Below are positions 1 through 7,825 of a DNA stretch of 53,160 nucleotides, in pieces. Source of the stretch: Bacillota bacterium (GTDB taxonomy: Bacteria; Bacillota; Clostridia; Acetivibrionales; DSM-1351); the NCBI GenBank assembly GCA_023444055.1, contig JAEZRV010000094.1, forward strand, positions 1-53,160, read 5' to 3'. The translations under genes were made by a program, and so were the position numbers. The notes beneath the pieces were generated by a model. It had not been told where the DNA came from and did no database searches. It was given only the letters and a program-made list of their open reading frames with translations. Numbering within the stretch: the stretch's first letter is position 1; every line of letters begins with the position of its first letter.

Positions 1-1
1 T

Positions 2-115
2 TTAGCAATGGAGTCTGAAATGCAAGTAAAAGTTAACAGCTTTACAGTTATCGTACCTGTAGACTTTAATGAAACAGCATTTATCCGTGTATGCAAGGCC
101 TTGAAACTATGTTGA
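2..115 (+). CDS. tnpA: IS66 accessory protein TnpA, C-terminal part (5' end outside window)
   Basis: An open frame enters from the window edge and ends at TGA 113-115. The last residues, ending FIRVCKALKLC, match the usual end of the IS66 first ORF, including the VIVPVDF-like strand. It overlaps the next gene, tnpB, by several bases, as in complete IS66 elements. Only 37 residues are visible, so nothing can be said about its helix-turn-helix. Confidence 0.6.
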   Translation, partial: LAMESEMQVKVNSFTVIVPVDFNETAFIRVCKALKLC

Positions 116-474
116 ACATAAGAGACAAACGAGTATATCTTGCCTGTGGGTATACAGACATGCGGAAGTCAATAAACGGGCTTGCGGCAATAGTTGAAGG
201 TAGCTTTAGACTTGATCCGTTCGGTATGGCGCTATTTGTATTCTGTAACAGGAATCGCGATCGGTTGAAAATTCTAGAATGGGATGGAGATGGCTTTTGG
301 CTGCACTTTAAGCGATTGGAGAATGGACATTTCAAATGGCCTTTAGCAGGAGAAGAGCAAACCATGATGCTTACATCTGAAGAAATGGAATACTTGTTAG
401 GCACTCCCCGTCTTACACAAAAGATAAAACGACAGGAAATAAAAGCAAACGCTGTGCTAAGGCAAGCGCTATGA
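109..474 (+). CDS. tnpB: IS66 family insertion sequence accessory protein TnpB
   Basis: A protein of about 121 residues starting MLNIRDKRVYLACGYTDMRK, the hallmark of IS66 TnpB (Orf2). It carries the family's GYTDMRKSINGLA, RDRLKILEWDGDGFW and LENGHFKWP-like blocks. An upstream in-frame ATG at 91 would add six residues; ATG 109 fits the family start and overlaps the tnpA stop. TnpB is needed for IS66 transposition but its biochemical role is not settled. The gene looks intact, unlike the downstream tnpC. A second, decayed copy of its 3' end lies at 7261-7342. Confidence 0.9.
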   Translation: MLNIRDKRVYLACGYTDMRKSINGLAAIVEGSFRLDPFGMALFVFCNRNRDRLKILEWDGDGFWLHFKRLENGHFKWPLAGEEQTMMLTSEEMEYLLGTPRLTQKIKRQEIKANAVLRQAL

Positions 475-641
475 TTTTCAGTATTATAGAGACCGCAAAA
501 GAGAACGGCTTAAACCCTTACGCTTATCTGGTGTATATTTTCAAAAACGCCCCCAATTGGGATATTCTCGACAATATTAATATACTTGAACTTTTGCTTC
601 CATATAACGTGTCGGAATCATGTGAAACTGTTGCTCGTTAG
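471..641 (+). pseudogene. tnpC: IS66 transposase TnpC, C-terminal remnant
   Basis: The ATGA at 471-474 is the usual tnpB/tnpC overlap. After the ATG the frame runs directly into the family's C-terminal segment (ETAKENGLNPYAYL, then LDNINILELLLPYN) and stops at 639-641. A full TnpC has about 500 residues, with zinc-binding, DDE and C-terminal domains. Here 56 codons remain, so an internal deletion removed nearly the whole gene while keeping start and end in frame. Confidence 0.85.
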
Positions 642-836
642 GGTTTGTCAAGGTGTGCTTATTTTTGACGCTTACATGGTTCTTACAATAAGCCTATAAA
701 TATTTACTCATAGCCAATATTGATATATAATATTTAAATGTGTGTGGGAAAGGATGGAAGATATTTCAATAGATTAACATATATCTTACATTGTAACACC
801 ATTTGTTTTATAATTTTAGCAAGGAGTTGACTAAAT

Positions 837-2225
837 GTGAATAAAAATAGCAAGTTAAAGGAATATTATCCATTTTTTGTATTTGCAATTATATTTATCA
901 CGGCCCAAAGTTTTATTTCAATCTATCCAGGTGATGATACTTATTTTGTAGATACTGTTTCAAAAAGTAAAAGTGTAATAGATTTTGTTGTTATGCGTTA
1001 TGAAAACTGGAGTGGAAGAGTAGTAAGTGAGTTTTTAATAAGTGTATTTTCAATACTTAATTTATGGGTTTGGAAAGTTATAAATTGTTTGGTGGTATTT
1101 GGGTTTATATATTGTATATCAAAGCTTATAAAATTAACACAAATAAAAATGGATATTATAAGTAAAACTCAGATTAATAGTTTTGTTTGCCTTTCTTTTT
1201 TCATGATACCAATATCAGTTACAACTAGAAGCTGTTCGTGGTTTACAGGAAGTTTTTTCTATCTGTGGCCGACATTCGCATGTATTATAGGAATAATGCC
1301 ATTTGTTTATAAGATATATGGTAAAAGTGTATCCAAATTGTATTATTTTATATCGATTCTAGCAACAATTTATGCATCATATATTGAACAAACTGGAGCC
1401 TTTTTGATATGCTTTGGTTTTATAACATTGTTATATTTATATATTAGGGATCGTAGATTTCATTTTATATTATTTTTAGAAGTCTTAATTTCCATTCCTA
1501 ATTTTATTATTTCAATATTAGCTCCTGGAAACTCAGTACGTTTTATTTCTGAAATAAAAACCTGGTATCCTAATTTCAATAATTTGTCTTTAATTCAAAA
1601 GTTAAGTCAAGGGATAAGCTGGACACACTTGCATTTAATTAGGGATAATACAATAATGATGCTGGTTTTATCTTTACTCTTATTTATTATATTTACAAAA
1701 ATGCATAGTAAGCCATTAATAAGAGTTTTTGCATTTATTCCTTCTTTATATTTTTTGGGTAGTTTTATACCGTTTAATAAAATTGTTTCTGGTACTACAA
1801 GCTATGAATATAACTATGATGTAGAAAAAATATTAGGAAAAATATTTTTTGATCCTATGCAAAGTATATTACCATTATCTATAAGTTGTTTAATAGTTTT
1901 TAGTATAATAATTCTCTTATTTACATGTATAAAAAACAAAAATGACAAATACTTATGCATAATAATTTATTTAGCAAGTATGGCTTCTGGTTACATATTA
2001 GGATTTTCACCAACAATATTCGGCTCTGGCCCGCGTATATTTTTTATGACTGACATATTGCTTGTGACAATTAGTGGAATATTATTAAAAACAATGCTTG
2101 AAGAAGTAGTTTTAAACAAAATGTTATGGAGAATAAGTTGTATATCCTATTCTACACTAGCAGGTATTTATGCTTTAATTTATGTAGGTGGAATTGCATT
2201 AAAAACAATATATAAAATAGAATAA
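837..2225 (+). CDS. Polytopic membrane protein, possibly DUF6056/glycosyltransferase-like
   Basis: A 462-residue, very hydrophobic protein with roughly ten to twelve predicted membrane spans. After the first span an external loop has GDDTYFVD and then RYENWSGRVVSE. That acidic pair followed by WSGR resembles DUF6056-type proteins, which have a GT-C-like topology; this assignment is from memory of the motif and is tentative. The start is GTG 837, ten bases after AAGGAG at 821-826 (the overlapping ATG at 835 hits a stop at once). It stands alone between an IS66 remnant and a small membrane protein, with very AT-rich codon use. If the family is right it would transfer sugars to a cell-surface polymer from lipid carriers. 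Confidence 0.6.
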   Translation: MNKNSKLKEYYPFFVFAIIFITAQSFISIYPGDDTYFVDTVSKSKSVIDFVVMRYENWSGRVVSEFLISVFSILNLWVWKVINCLVVFGFIYCISKLIKLTQIKMDIISKTQINSFVCLSFFMIPISVTTRSCSWFTGSFFYLWPTFACIIGIMPFVYKIYGKSVSKLYYFISILATIYASYIEQTGAFLICFGFITLLYLYIRDRRFHFILFLEVLISIPNFIISILAPGNSVRFISEIKTWYPNFNNLSLIQKLSQGISWTHLHLIRDNTIMMLVLSLLLFIIFTKMHSKPLIRVFAFIPSLYFLGSFIPFNKIVSGTTSYEYNYDVEKILGKIFFDPMQSILPLSISCLIVFSIIILLFTCIKNKNDKYLCIIIYLASMASGYILGFSPTIFGSGPRIFFMTDILLVTISGILLKTMLEEVVLNKMLWRISCISYSTLAGIYALIYVGGIALKTIYKIE

Positions 2226-2364
2226 AACATAAATCATGTCAAACAAAATTTAATGGCTTTGAAAAGCAAAGTATAAGTCTATGCTAGATGTACTCGAAAG
2301 AAATCTTATTGCTTGGTGAGATGACAACATCGAAACAAAATTTAAATTGTGGGGCACTTTGTAA

Positions 2365-2916
2365 ATGAGTTTATTTAAATTTAATTTATCCATAAAAACT
2401 ACATGTAAGTACCTGATTTTTTTTATAATAATATTTGCAAAATCCTTTTTACTTTTCCATTTCATCTTTTATGGAGTTGGAAGTTTAATTTTATTGTTTG
2501 TCATATTTATAGCGTTATTAGTTTTGCTAATTGTTGGTGTAAAAAGAGCTATAGAGAAAAAGAAATACAATACCATAATTATAGCAGTATCCATAATTCC
2601 AATTGTGGTATTATCATTATTTACAAGCAATAAATTAATGAATTATGAAAGCAAATTAACTGAAACAAAAGCTGAACTAATAGTTAATGCATTAGATAAA
2701 TATTACATAGAGAATAAGGAATATCCTAAAGAAATAACACAATTAATACCTGATTATCTAGAAGAAATTCCACAAACAAGTATGTTGCAAGGAAATAAAG
2801 AATTTGAATATTATAAGGCAGATGATGGAGGTTATATATTACAATACTATTATGGACATACACTCAAAGAGTTATATAGTGGTGATGATAGTTGGCACTT
2901 ATGCCCAAGAGGATAG
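2365..2916 (+). CDS. Small membrane protein with a type II pseudopilin-like C-terminal part
   Basis: A protein of 183 residues. About the first 90 contain three hydrophobic segments. The rest (ELIVNALDKYYIENKEYPKE, then LIPDYLEEIPQT, then YYKADDGGYILQYY) looks like the globular part of GspG/ComGC-type pseudopilins: a long helix followed by a YP turn and a short sheet. There is no prepilin peptidase site before a first helix, and the order (three spans, then the globular domain) is not that of a normal pilin. The ribosome site before ATG 2365 is weak, so a later start is possible. Function unknown. Confidence 0.6.
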   Translation: MSLFKFNLSIKTTCKYLIFFIIIFAKSFLLFHFIFYGVGSLILLFVIFIALLVLLIVGVKRAIEKKKYNTIIIAVSIIPIVVLSLFTSNKLMNYESKLTETKAELIVNALDKYYIENKEYPKEITQLIPDYLEEIPQTSMLQGNKEFEYYKADDGGYILQYYYGHTLKELYSGDDSWHLCPRG

Positions 2917-2978
2917 GTAATTACACTCACCCGCCGCAAATAAAATCTCCAACCCTGATATTCGAACAAACACCGTAG

Positions 2979-3102
2979 TGAAAAATCCCTCCAAACTTGA
3001 TATTCTTAAAAAGTCAATTACTATTGTCTGAAATGCCATAATCTGCGTTTTGATGATAACCGTAATTTACTCTATGAATATTAGTTGGGAGGGATTTCAC
3101 TA
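2979..3102 (+). repeat. Inverted repeat spanning the start of an IS66 tnpA remnant
   Basis: TAGTGAAAAATCCCTCCAA at about 2979-2997 is nearly the reverse complement of TTGGGAGGGATTTCACTA at 3085-3102. The right arm contains the GGAGG ribosome site of the following tnpA pseudogene. In RNA the pairing would hide that site; in DNA it may be a remnant of an element end. Confidence 0.45.
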
Positions 3103-3369
3103 ATGGCTAAAGATGCAGCTTTAGAAAATAAGTGGAAGCAAAGGGTTGAAGAATATCGTCAAAGTGGGCTAAGCATAAGAGATTGATGCCGTAAAAATAA
3201 ATTTAAAGAAACTACTTTTAAATACTGGATATATAAATTCAATAATTCTGAACAAAACAGTTCTAGCGCAAATACTGATTTTGCAGAAGTGCTACTGCCA
3301 TCATCAAATATCAGCAATAAAGTAATAAATGAGTCTGCTGGTATTCGATTATTAGATACAAATAATTAA
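3103..3369 (+). pseudogene. tnpA: IS66-type TnpA, broken by an internal stop
   Basis: Starts MAKDAALENKWKQRVEEYRQ at ATG 3103 after GGGAGGG. It continues with the family pattern SGLSIRD, stop, CRKNKFKETTFKYWIYKF, where the stop is TGA at 3184-3186. IS66 TnpA proteins typically read SGLS..WC at this point, so the TGA looks like a mutated TGG. The frame then runs to TAA 3367-3369. No tnpB or tnpC follows, so this is a stranded fragment. Confidence 0.7.
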
Positions 3370-3469
3370 ATTAAATGTAAAATATATTATAAACATTTGG
3401 ATTTTTTATTTTTAAGGAGACTTATATGGAATCGAAAAATAATTATTTAAGTTTAGCGTAAATAAGTTT

Positions 3470-3955
3470 GTGCAGTCATTTTTATTAGCAGCAATTCCAT
3501 TTGGTATTACAATGGGATTATTTTATGGCATTATTCAAGGGGATTTTGTGGTAGGTATTATATCTGGACTCATTATGGGATTTCTATTTGGATTTTTAAT
3601 GATTGCTTTCGTTTATATACAAAGTAAGAAATTTAAGAAAAGTAGTTCAACTATTGTTGAAGGCAAGAATATAATTATGGAAGGCGCGGCTAATCATTTA
3701 ATTAAAAATGAAAGTGTTGGAGGATGGCTTTTCTTAACTGATGATGAAATAATATTTAAATCTCATAACTTTAATATCCAAAGACATCAAACAATAATTC
3801 CTTTAAATCGAATATCTGATGTTAAGCCTCACTTGACTCTTGGTTTTGTACCAAATGGGTTACAAATTATTACATGCAATACTGTAGAAAAATTTGTAGT
3901 TATGAATAGAAAGGCTTGGATTCAAAAAATAAAGAATGCTATTTCAAATAAGTAA
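3470..3955 (+). CDS. Membrane-anchored GRAM/PH-like domain protein, probably frameshifted at its start
   Basis: The frame has a glycine-rich hydrophobic segment pair (residues about 3-48). A soluble part from about residue 60 follows (IIMEGAANHLIKNESVGGWL, FLTDDEIIFKSH, PLNRISDV, WIQKIKNAI) and resembles GRAM or bacterial PH-like domains, which bind lipids or membranes. The GTG at 3470 has no ribosome site. A good AAGGAGA at 3414-3420 serves ATG 3426, which reads 11 codons and stops at TAA 3459-3461. A one-base shift near 3440 would join the two frames as MESKNN..LFKFSVNKFVQSFL. So the original start was probably 3426, and the gene is either newly frameshifted or carries a sequencing error. 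Confidence 0.55.
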   Translation: MQSFLLAAIPFGITMGLFYGIIQGDFVVGIISGLIMGFLFGFLMIAFVYIQSKKFKKSSSTIVEGKNIIMEGAANHLIKNESVGGWLFLTDDEIIFKSHNFNIQRHQTIIPLNRISDVKPHLTLGFVPNGLQIITCNTVEKFVVMNRKAWIQKIKNAISNK

Positions 3956-4008
3956 TGTGTTGTATTCCGAACTAATTACTTCAATTCTGAAAATTGTATG
4001 TGTGAGAG

Positions 4009-4031
4009 ACTTATCAATGGAAAGTTGGGTT
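4009..4031 (+). repeat. Short dispersed repeat, copy 1
   Basis: ACTTATCAATGGAAAGTTGG recurs almost unchanged at 39591-39614, there with a perfect 7-bp hairpin (TCAACTT/AAGTTGA). Both copies lie in gene starts' upstream regions. Nature unknown. Confidence 0.4.
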
Positions 4032-4098
4032 GATATTTTATATTAAGTGGCTGAATAGTAATTACAGTAATAATAGTTTTTTATAGGAGGATACCATT

Positions 4099-5223
4099 GT
4101 GAATAAAAGCGATTTAACTCGAAATTTTTATATGCTAAAGGGACCGCTATCCAAAAAAGGTTATGATTGGTGGTGGCATAATTTTACTGGGTATCACAGA
4201 ATTACTGGAGAACCCAGAGCATTTTTTATAGAATATTTTATATGTAACCCTGCGCTTGGAGGTGACAAGCCTGTTTTGGGGCAGTTGCCAAAAAACCAGC
4301 GTGATGGTGTTAGGCCTTCCTATGCAATGATAAAGGTTGGTACATGGGGAAAGGATGCCAAGCAGATACATAACTTCTACCCGGTTTCTCAATTTTCTTG
4401 CCCTAGCAACCAGTTGAATATCAAATTGGGAGATTGTACTCTTACAGAAAAACATATGATGGGATGGTGCAAGGTTACTCCTCAAGAGGCAGCTGACCAC
4501 CCAGAGTACATGTGCGATGCTGGAGAAATGCGTTGGGATATTAAGATTAACAAGAAAATTTCTTATCATGTGGGTTATGGGGCATCAAGGTTTTTTAGGG
4601 CTATCAATGCATTTGAGATGTTCTGGCATGCAGAAGGGATTAAAACAGAGTACACTGGTGAAGTAATACTCAATGGGGAGACATATGATATCCTTCCTGA
4701 AAAATCTTTTGGGTATGCTGATAAGAACTGGGGTGGAGATTTTACTTCTCCTTGGTTGTGGATTAGTAGTTGTAATATGAAGAGTCTAATTACAGGTAAA
4801 AAATTAGAAAATTCTGCTGTAGAATTCGGAGGTGGCAGACCCAAAGTACTGGGGATAGCTCTAAATAGAAAACTATTGGGAGGATTATATTACGAGGGCA
4901 GGATGTATGACTATAACTTTTCAAAATTCTGGACTGGTACAAAAATCAATTTCAGCTTTGAACAGGGTGAACAAGTCAATACTTGGAAGGTTGAAGCTCA
5001 AAACAGAGAATCTGTATGTGAATTAACCTTGCATTGCCCTAAGGAAGAAATGCTATTAATAAATTATGAGGCTCCAAATGGCAAGAAGCTCCATAATCGG
5101 CTTTGGAACGGAGGAACAGGGTATGGAGAAATTAAATTGTATCACAAAAATGGAAAGAAGAAGAACTTAGTTGATCATATAAAAATTGATAATTCTGGCT
5201 GTGAATACGGTGAATATGCTTAA
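4099..5223 (+). CDS. Tocopherol cyclase-like family protein
   Basis: A soluble protein of 374 residues starting at GTG 4099 after AGGAGG. The N-terminus (LKGPLSKKGYDWWWHNFTGY, then EPRAFFIEYF) and the segment YADKNWGGDF, PWLWISSCNM at residues 206-226 match the conserved blocks of the tocopherol cyclase-like family. Plant VTE1 has a comparable SEKNWG...W.W.QCN stretch. Bacterial members occur in organisms that make no tocopherol; their substrate is unknown, and a beta-barrel lipid-binding or cyclase role is only inferred. No signal peptide is evident. It is convergent with the lipase gene, separated by a terminator. Confidence 0.7.
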   Translation: MNKSDLTRNFYMLKGPLSKKGYDWWWHNFTGYHRITGEPRAFFIEYFICNPALGGDKPVLGQLPKNQRDGVRPSYAMIKVGTWGKDAKQIHNFYPVSQFSCPSNQLNIKLGDCTLTEKHMMGWCKVTPQEAADHPEYMCDAGEMRWDIKINKKISYHVGYGASRFFRAINAFEMFWHAEGIKTEYTGEVILNGETYDILPEKSFGYADKNWGGDFTSPWLWISSCNMKSLITGKKLENSAVEFGGGRPKVLGIALNRKLLGGLYYEGRMYDYNFSKFWTGTKINFSFEQGEQVNTWKVEAQNRESVCELTLHCPKEEMLLINYEAPNGKKLHNRLWNGGTGYGEIKLYHKNGKKKNLVDHIKIDNSGCEYGEYA

Positions 5224-5273
5224 GCTGTAAACTGTTAATAATGCTATATGGAATTTCTCTGCTTTTAATTATA

Positions 5274-5313
5274 AAGCCTCATTTCTGTTAAATAACTTAA
5301 CGGAAATGAGGCT
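5274..5313 (-). terminator. Terminator between convergent genes
   Basis: AGCCTCATTTC...GAAATGAGGCT with an extended inner stem (GTTAA/TTAAC). On the minus strand it is followed by TTTAT, so it serves the lipase gene. On the plus strand As follow, so termination of the upstream gene would be weaker. Confidence 0.75.
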
Positions 5314-5332
5314 AAAAAGTAACAAATATTGC

Positions 5333-7015
5333 TTATTTAATATTTCCTTGATTATCTGTTACTGCAAAATTATAGTTGATGGAGCGAACTACTTTTTCAC
5401 CTTTGGTGTTTACACCTTCAACATCAAAAGAAAAGTTATATACGCCTGATTCGTTTGGAACTTCGAAGGTTATATTGTCATTACTATCAACTGCATTACT
5501 CTCTAAGGACTGAGATTCAGCAGCTTTAATACCGTTCTTAATTGATTTTGATATTTTAGGCTGCTTAATTTTGCCTTTAAATCCTTTGTCAAAATCAAGG
5601 GAAATGCTAGGCTTTTCGCCTTTTTTGAACACTTTTTTATTTGCCTTTACAATGTTCTTATCAGAAGTATTAATATGAGTGATTGCAAAATATGCATCTT
5701 CATTGCCGCTTATCTTTATTTTCCATTCTCCTGCTTCTGGCTTTGAAACTTGAAATTCCCTTCTGACAGCTTTAGCAAAAATGCCATCTGGATCATTATG
5801 CTTTTTAGTAGGTGTAGGTGAATATGATTTACCTGAAGGAGATATGAGAGTAATTTCAGTGCTACTTTTTGAAGTCATAACTTCAAAAGCTACACTTTTA
5901 ATTCCACTTTCAAGCGGAATTGAAACATACTCTGTTCCATTTATTTCTCCACCACGTAAAATAAAATTCCCATTTTCTTCTGCTCCAGTATTCAAAGACA
6001 ACGAATTTTGGGAGCCATTAATACTTTCTATTTCAGTTTTGTCTGCATCAATTGAGATCTGATTTATATCACTTGAGTTGTTTTCAACATTTTTTTCTAT
6101 GCTAGTAAGTGTAGCTGATGTAAGTGCAGTTAATGCAAGTCCAGAATCAAGTCGCAGCTTTGGCTGAACTAGATTCCATGTTTTAGAAGCTTTGGTCATA
6201 GCGCTATGAGAAATATTTTTTGTAAAGCTTGATATTCCATAAGGTATACCAAATGCAGAGTAAATAGCTACTGCTCCATCATCTTCTCCGGGAAGGAAAG
6301 CGTGGGCAAACCAATAGCTTGTGAAGATACCGTCATCTCCTGTTCCACCAGACATATATGTTTTTGTTAAATTGTTTTCGGTTCTACTATCGGTAATTGC
6401 GCGATAATTTGCCATATAAGAGGTTTGTAAAGAATATACCGCAGCATCTTTCTGCTCGAGAATATCAGCAAGCCAGGATGCCCATTTACTGTATGCAATA
6501 TCTGCCAATTCTGAACCTTTGTTCGGAGTAGACAATTGGTGAACCACATTCACGTAGGGAGCAGCTCCGTAGTGAACAAGTGCTGTTTGTGTATCAATAC
6601 CACCTTTGGAATGGGCTATGATGTTTATCTTGGGGACATTGTAATAGGCTGCTACCTTGCGGATAACATTTGCCAAAACTTCACCATTTGTGTACATGTC
6701 ACCACCATCTTGATCGGCATCCTTCAATTGTACAAAGGCAGTACGATAACCAGCGTTATAGGCTGCCTCATAATAACTATCACTGCCTGTCCATGTACTA
6801 TAATTTGAATGTAGCCCTTGAACAAATAAAATTACTGGCTTGTTGGACGATGATTGAGCAGGTTGTGCACCAGTATACCAGTCTCCAAAGTTGGCAGTAG
6901 GATTATCATTATGTAGAGTTGGCATTTCGACTGCTGCCATTGACAATGAAGGAAATATTAAACTAGCACCTATTGCCAATGCACATGTAACACTTAAAAG
7001 TTTTCGTTTAATCAT
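5333..7015 (-). CDS. Secreted triacylglycerol lipase-like alpha/beta hydrolase
   Basis: About 560 residues. The start is chosen at MIKRKLL (ATG complement 7013-7015), which has GGAG seven bases upstream; a longer frame to 7087 lacks support. A signal peptide ends near residue 28 (SLSMAA). The catalytic domain has VILFVQGLHSNYSTW (oxyanion region), the nucleophile elbow AHSKGG with Ser136, DDGAV with the likely acid at 245-246, and NISHS with His270, as in lipases and PHB-depolymerase-like esterases. From about residue 330 there is a beta-rich region resembling secreted pre-peptidase or P-domain modules, then an Ig-like tail. It probably cleaves extracellular esters. It is monocistronic. Confidence 0.8.
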   Translation of the reverse strand: MIKRKLLSVTCALAIGASLIFPSLSMAAVEMPTLHNDNPTANFGDWYTGAQPAQSSSNKPVILFVQGLHSNYSTWTGSDSYYEAAYNAGYRTAFVQLKDADQDGGDMYTNGEVLANVIRKVAAYYNVPKINIIAHSKGGIDTQTALVHYGAAPYVNVVHQLSTPNKGSELADIAYSKWASWLADILEQKDAAVYSLQTSYMANYRAITDSRTENNLTKTYMSGGTGDDGIFTSYWFAHAFLPGEDDGAVAIYSAFGIPYGISSFTKNISHSAMTKASKTWNLVQPKLRLDSGLALTALTSATLTSIEKNVENNSSDINQISIDADKTEIESINGSQNSLSLNTGAEENGNFILRGGEINGTEYVSIPLESGIKSVAFEVMTSKSSTEITLISPSGKSYSPTPTKKHNDPDGIFAKAVRREFQVSKPEAGEWKIKISGNEDAYFAITHINTSDKNIVKANKKVFKKGEKPSISLDFDKGFKGKIKQPKISKSIKNGIKAAESQSLESNAVDSNDNITFEVPNESGVYNFSFDVEGVNTKGEKVVRSINYNFAVTDNQGNIK

Positions 7016-7087
7016 AAAAATCTCCATTCCGCCACAATAGCTTGCGGCATAATTAATAATGAAAAATTGGTTAGTGAACTTCGCCAA

Positions 7088-7373
7088 GGTGCCATCTCTT
7101 TCAAAGGAAATGTAAATTACATAGCACTATGGAATAAAATATAATAAAATAATGTTTTATATATATTTTTCAAAATTATTGTAATATATTCCTGTATTCA
7201 ATTGCAAATAGTTTTACGAAAATATAATAAATTTAACTTAATATTAATAAACGACTCTTTCATCTGAAGAAATGAAATAATTGTTAGGAAGTCCCCGACT
7301 TACACAAAAGCTAAAGCGACAGGAAATAGCAAACGCCATTATATAAAATAGGGTACCATTACACTCTAAATCA
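7088..7373. other. Divergent intergenic region with no intact gene
   Basis: A very AT-rich stretch between the lipase start and the purH leader. It should hold the lipase promoter on the minus strand, but no convincing -35/-10 pair was picked. Apart from the IS66 tnpB fragment at 7261-7342, nothing recognisable was seen. Confidence 0.5.
7261..7342 (+). pseudogene. Fragment of IS66 tnpB (3' end)
   Basis: CATCTGAAGAAATG, TTGTTAGG, CCCCG.CTTACACAAAAG, CGACAGGAAAT and GCAAACGC line up in order with bases 374-455 inside the intact tnpB, with scattered substitutions, a two-to-three-base deletion and an in-frame stop. Only about 80 bases remain. It marks an older IS66 insertion, since eroded, upstream of the purine gene. 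Confidence 0.8.
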
Positions 7374-7403
7374 TTGACACCATTACCACAATAATATTAT
7401 AAT
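7374..7403 (+). promoter_or_regulatory. Sigma-A-type promoter for the purH leader
   Basis: TTGACA at 7374-7379 and TATAAT at 7398-7403 are separated by 18 bases. Transcription would start near 7410 and give a leader of about 415 bases that contains the ZTP riboswitch. Confidence 0.65.
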
Positions 7404-7464
7404 GAGGCTAGAAAAAGTCCAATACTTCTATAAGTGGTGAGTATCGTCGAATCTAGGCGTTATA
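7398..7464 (+). other. Candidate conserved stem-internal-loop element, copy 1
   Basis: TATAATG (7398-7404) can pair with CGTTATA (7458-7464). Next to the stem are AGGCTAGAAAAAG on the 5' side and TCGAATCTAGG on the 3' side, with a short inner hairpin (ATACT/AGTAT). The element at 18984-19055 has the same stem and nearly the same flanking loops (AGGCAAGAAGA and TGAATATAGG). The 5' strand overlaps a promoter -10 box, so the signal may act as DNA rather than RNA. Confidence 0.35.
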
Positions 7465-7574
7465 TTCACTGTAGAAAGATTGTGCTATAACATTACAAAG
7501 CGCTATACTTTCAACTTTGTTAACTGAATAAAAACATAAATCATGCAACTGGCGGAAAAAATGAATTATCATTT

Positions 7575-7662
7575 ATGAATAATCATATAGGGAGCATGAT
7601 GGATAAAAATTATCGACCGCCTGGGTAGACTATGGTGTAATACCATTTACTCAGGTGGTTTT
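7575..7662 (+). promoter_or_regulatory. ZTP (ZMP) riboswitch, pfl motif, with built-in terminator
   Basis: The leader contains ATAAT (7579-7583) pairing with ATTAT (7609-7613) around GGGAGCATGATGGA, followed by CGACCGCCTGGGTA at 7614-7627. The CCGCCUGGG block after a short stem is the signature of the pfl/ZTP class. That class senses AICAR-phosphates, which accumulate when 10-formyl-tetrahydrofolate is short. The same CCGCCTGGGTA is the 5' arm of the terminator below, so ligand binding should prevent termination. The downstream gene is the AICAR formyltransferase, exactly the expected regulon. Confidence 0.85.
7617..7662 (+). terminator. Expression-platform terminator of the ZTP riboswitch
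   Basis: CCGCCTGGGTA (7617-7627) pairs with TACTCAGGTGG (7648-7658) using two wobble pairs, with an inner ATGGT/ACCAT hairpin, followed by TTTTATTTT. The 5' arm is the conserved aptamer segment, so aptamer and terminator are mutually exclusive. Confidence 0.8.
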
Positions 7663-7825
7663 ATTTTGTAATCAATACTACTTGTTAATGATAACACTAT
7701 TATCTTAAAATGGTTTTGCTTCTTGTGCTGATTTTAGTGTTAATCATCAACTTTTAGACAATGTATGGCTTCGAAAATTAAGTAAAATACCAATAAATTA
7801 ATTAAACTAAAATAGGAGGCTTTTT

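Larger units (their letters stand above)
1..675 (+). mobile_element. Right-hand part of an IS66-type element, internally deleted
   Basis: The window opens inside an IS66-family element. The end of tnpA, an intact tnpB and only the last 55 or so codons of tnpC follow one another with the overlapping starts and stops usual for this family. The right end is probably the TGACGCTTAC at 666-675, whose complement begins GTAAGCG, the IS66 terminal signature. The tnpC transposase has lost its catalytic body, so the copy is not autonomous. The left end lies outside the window. Confidence 0.75.
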
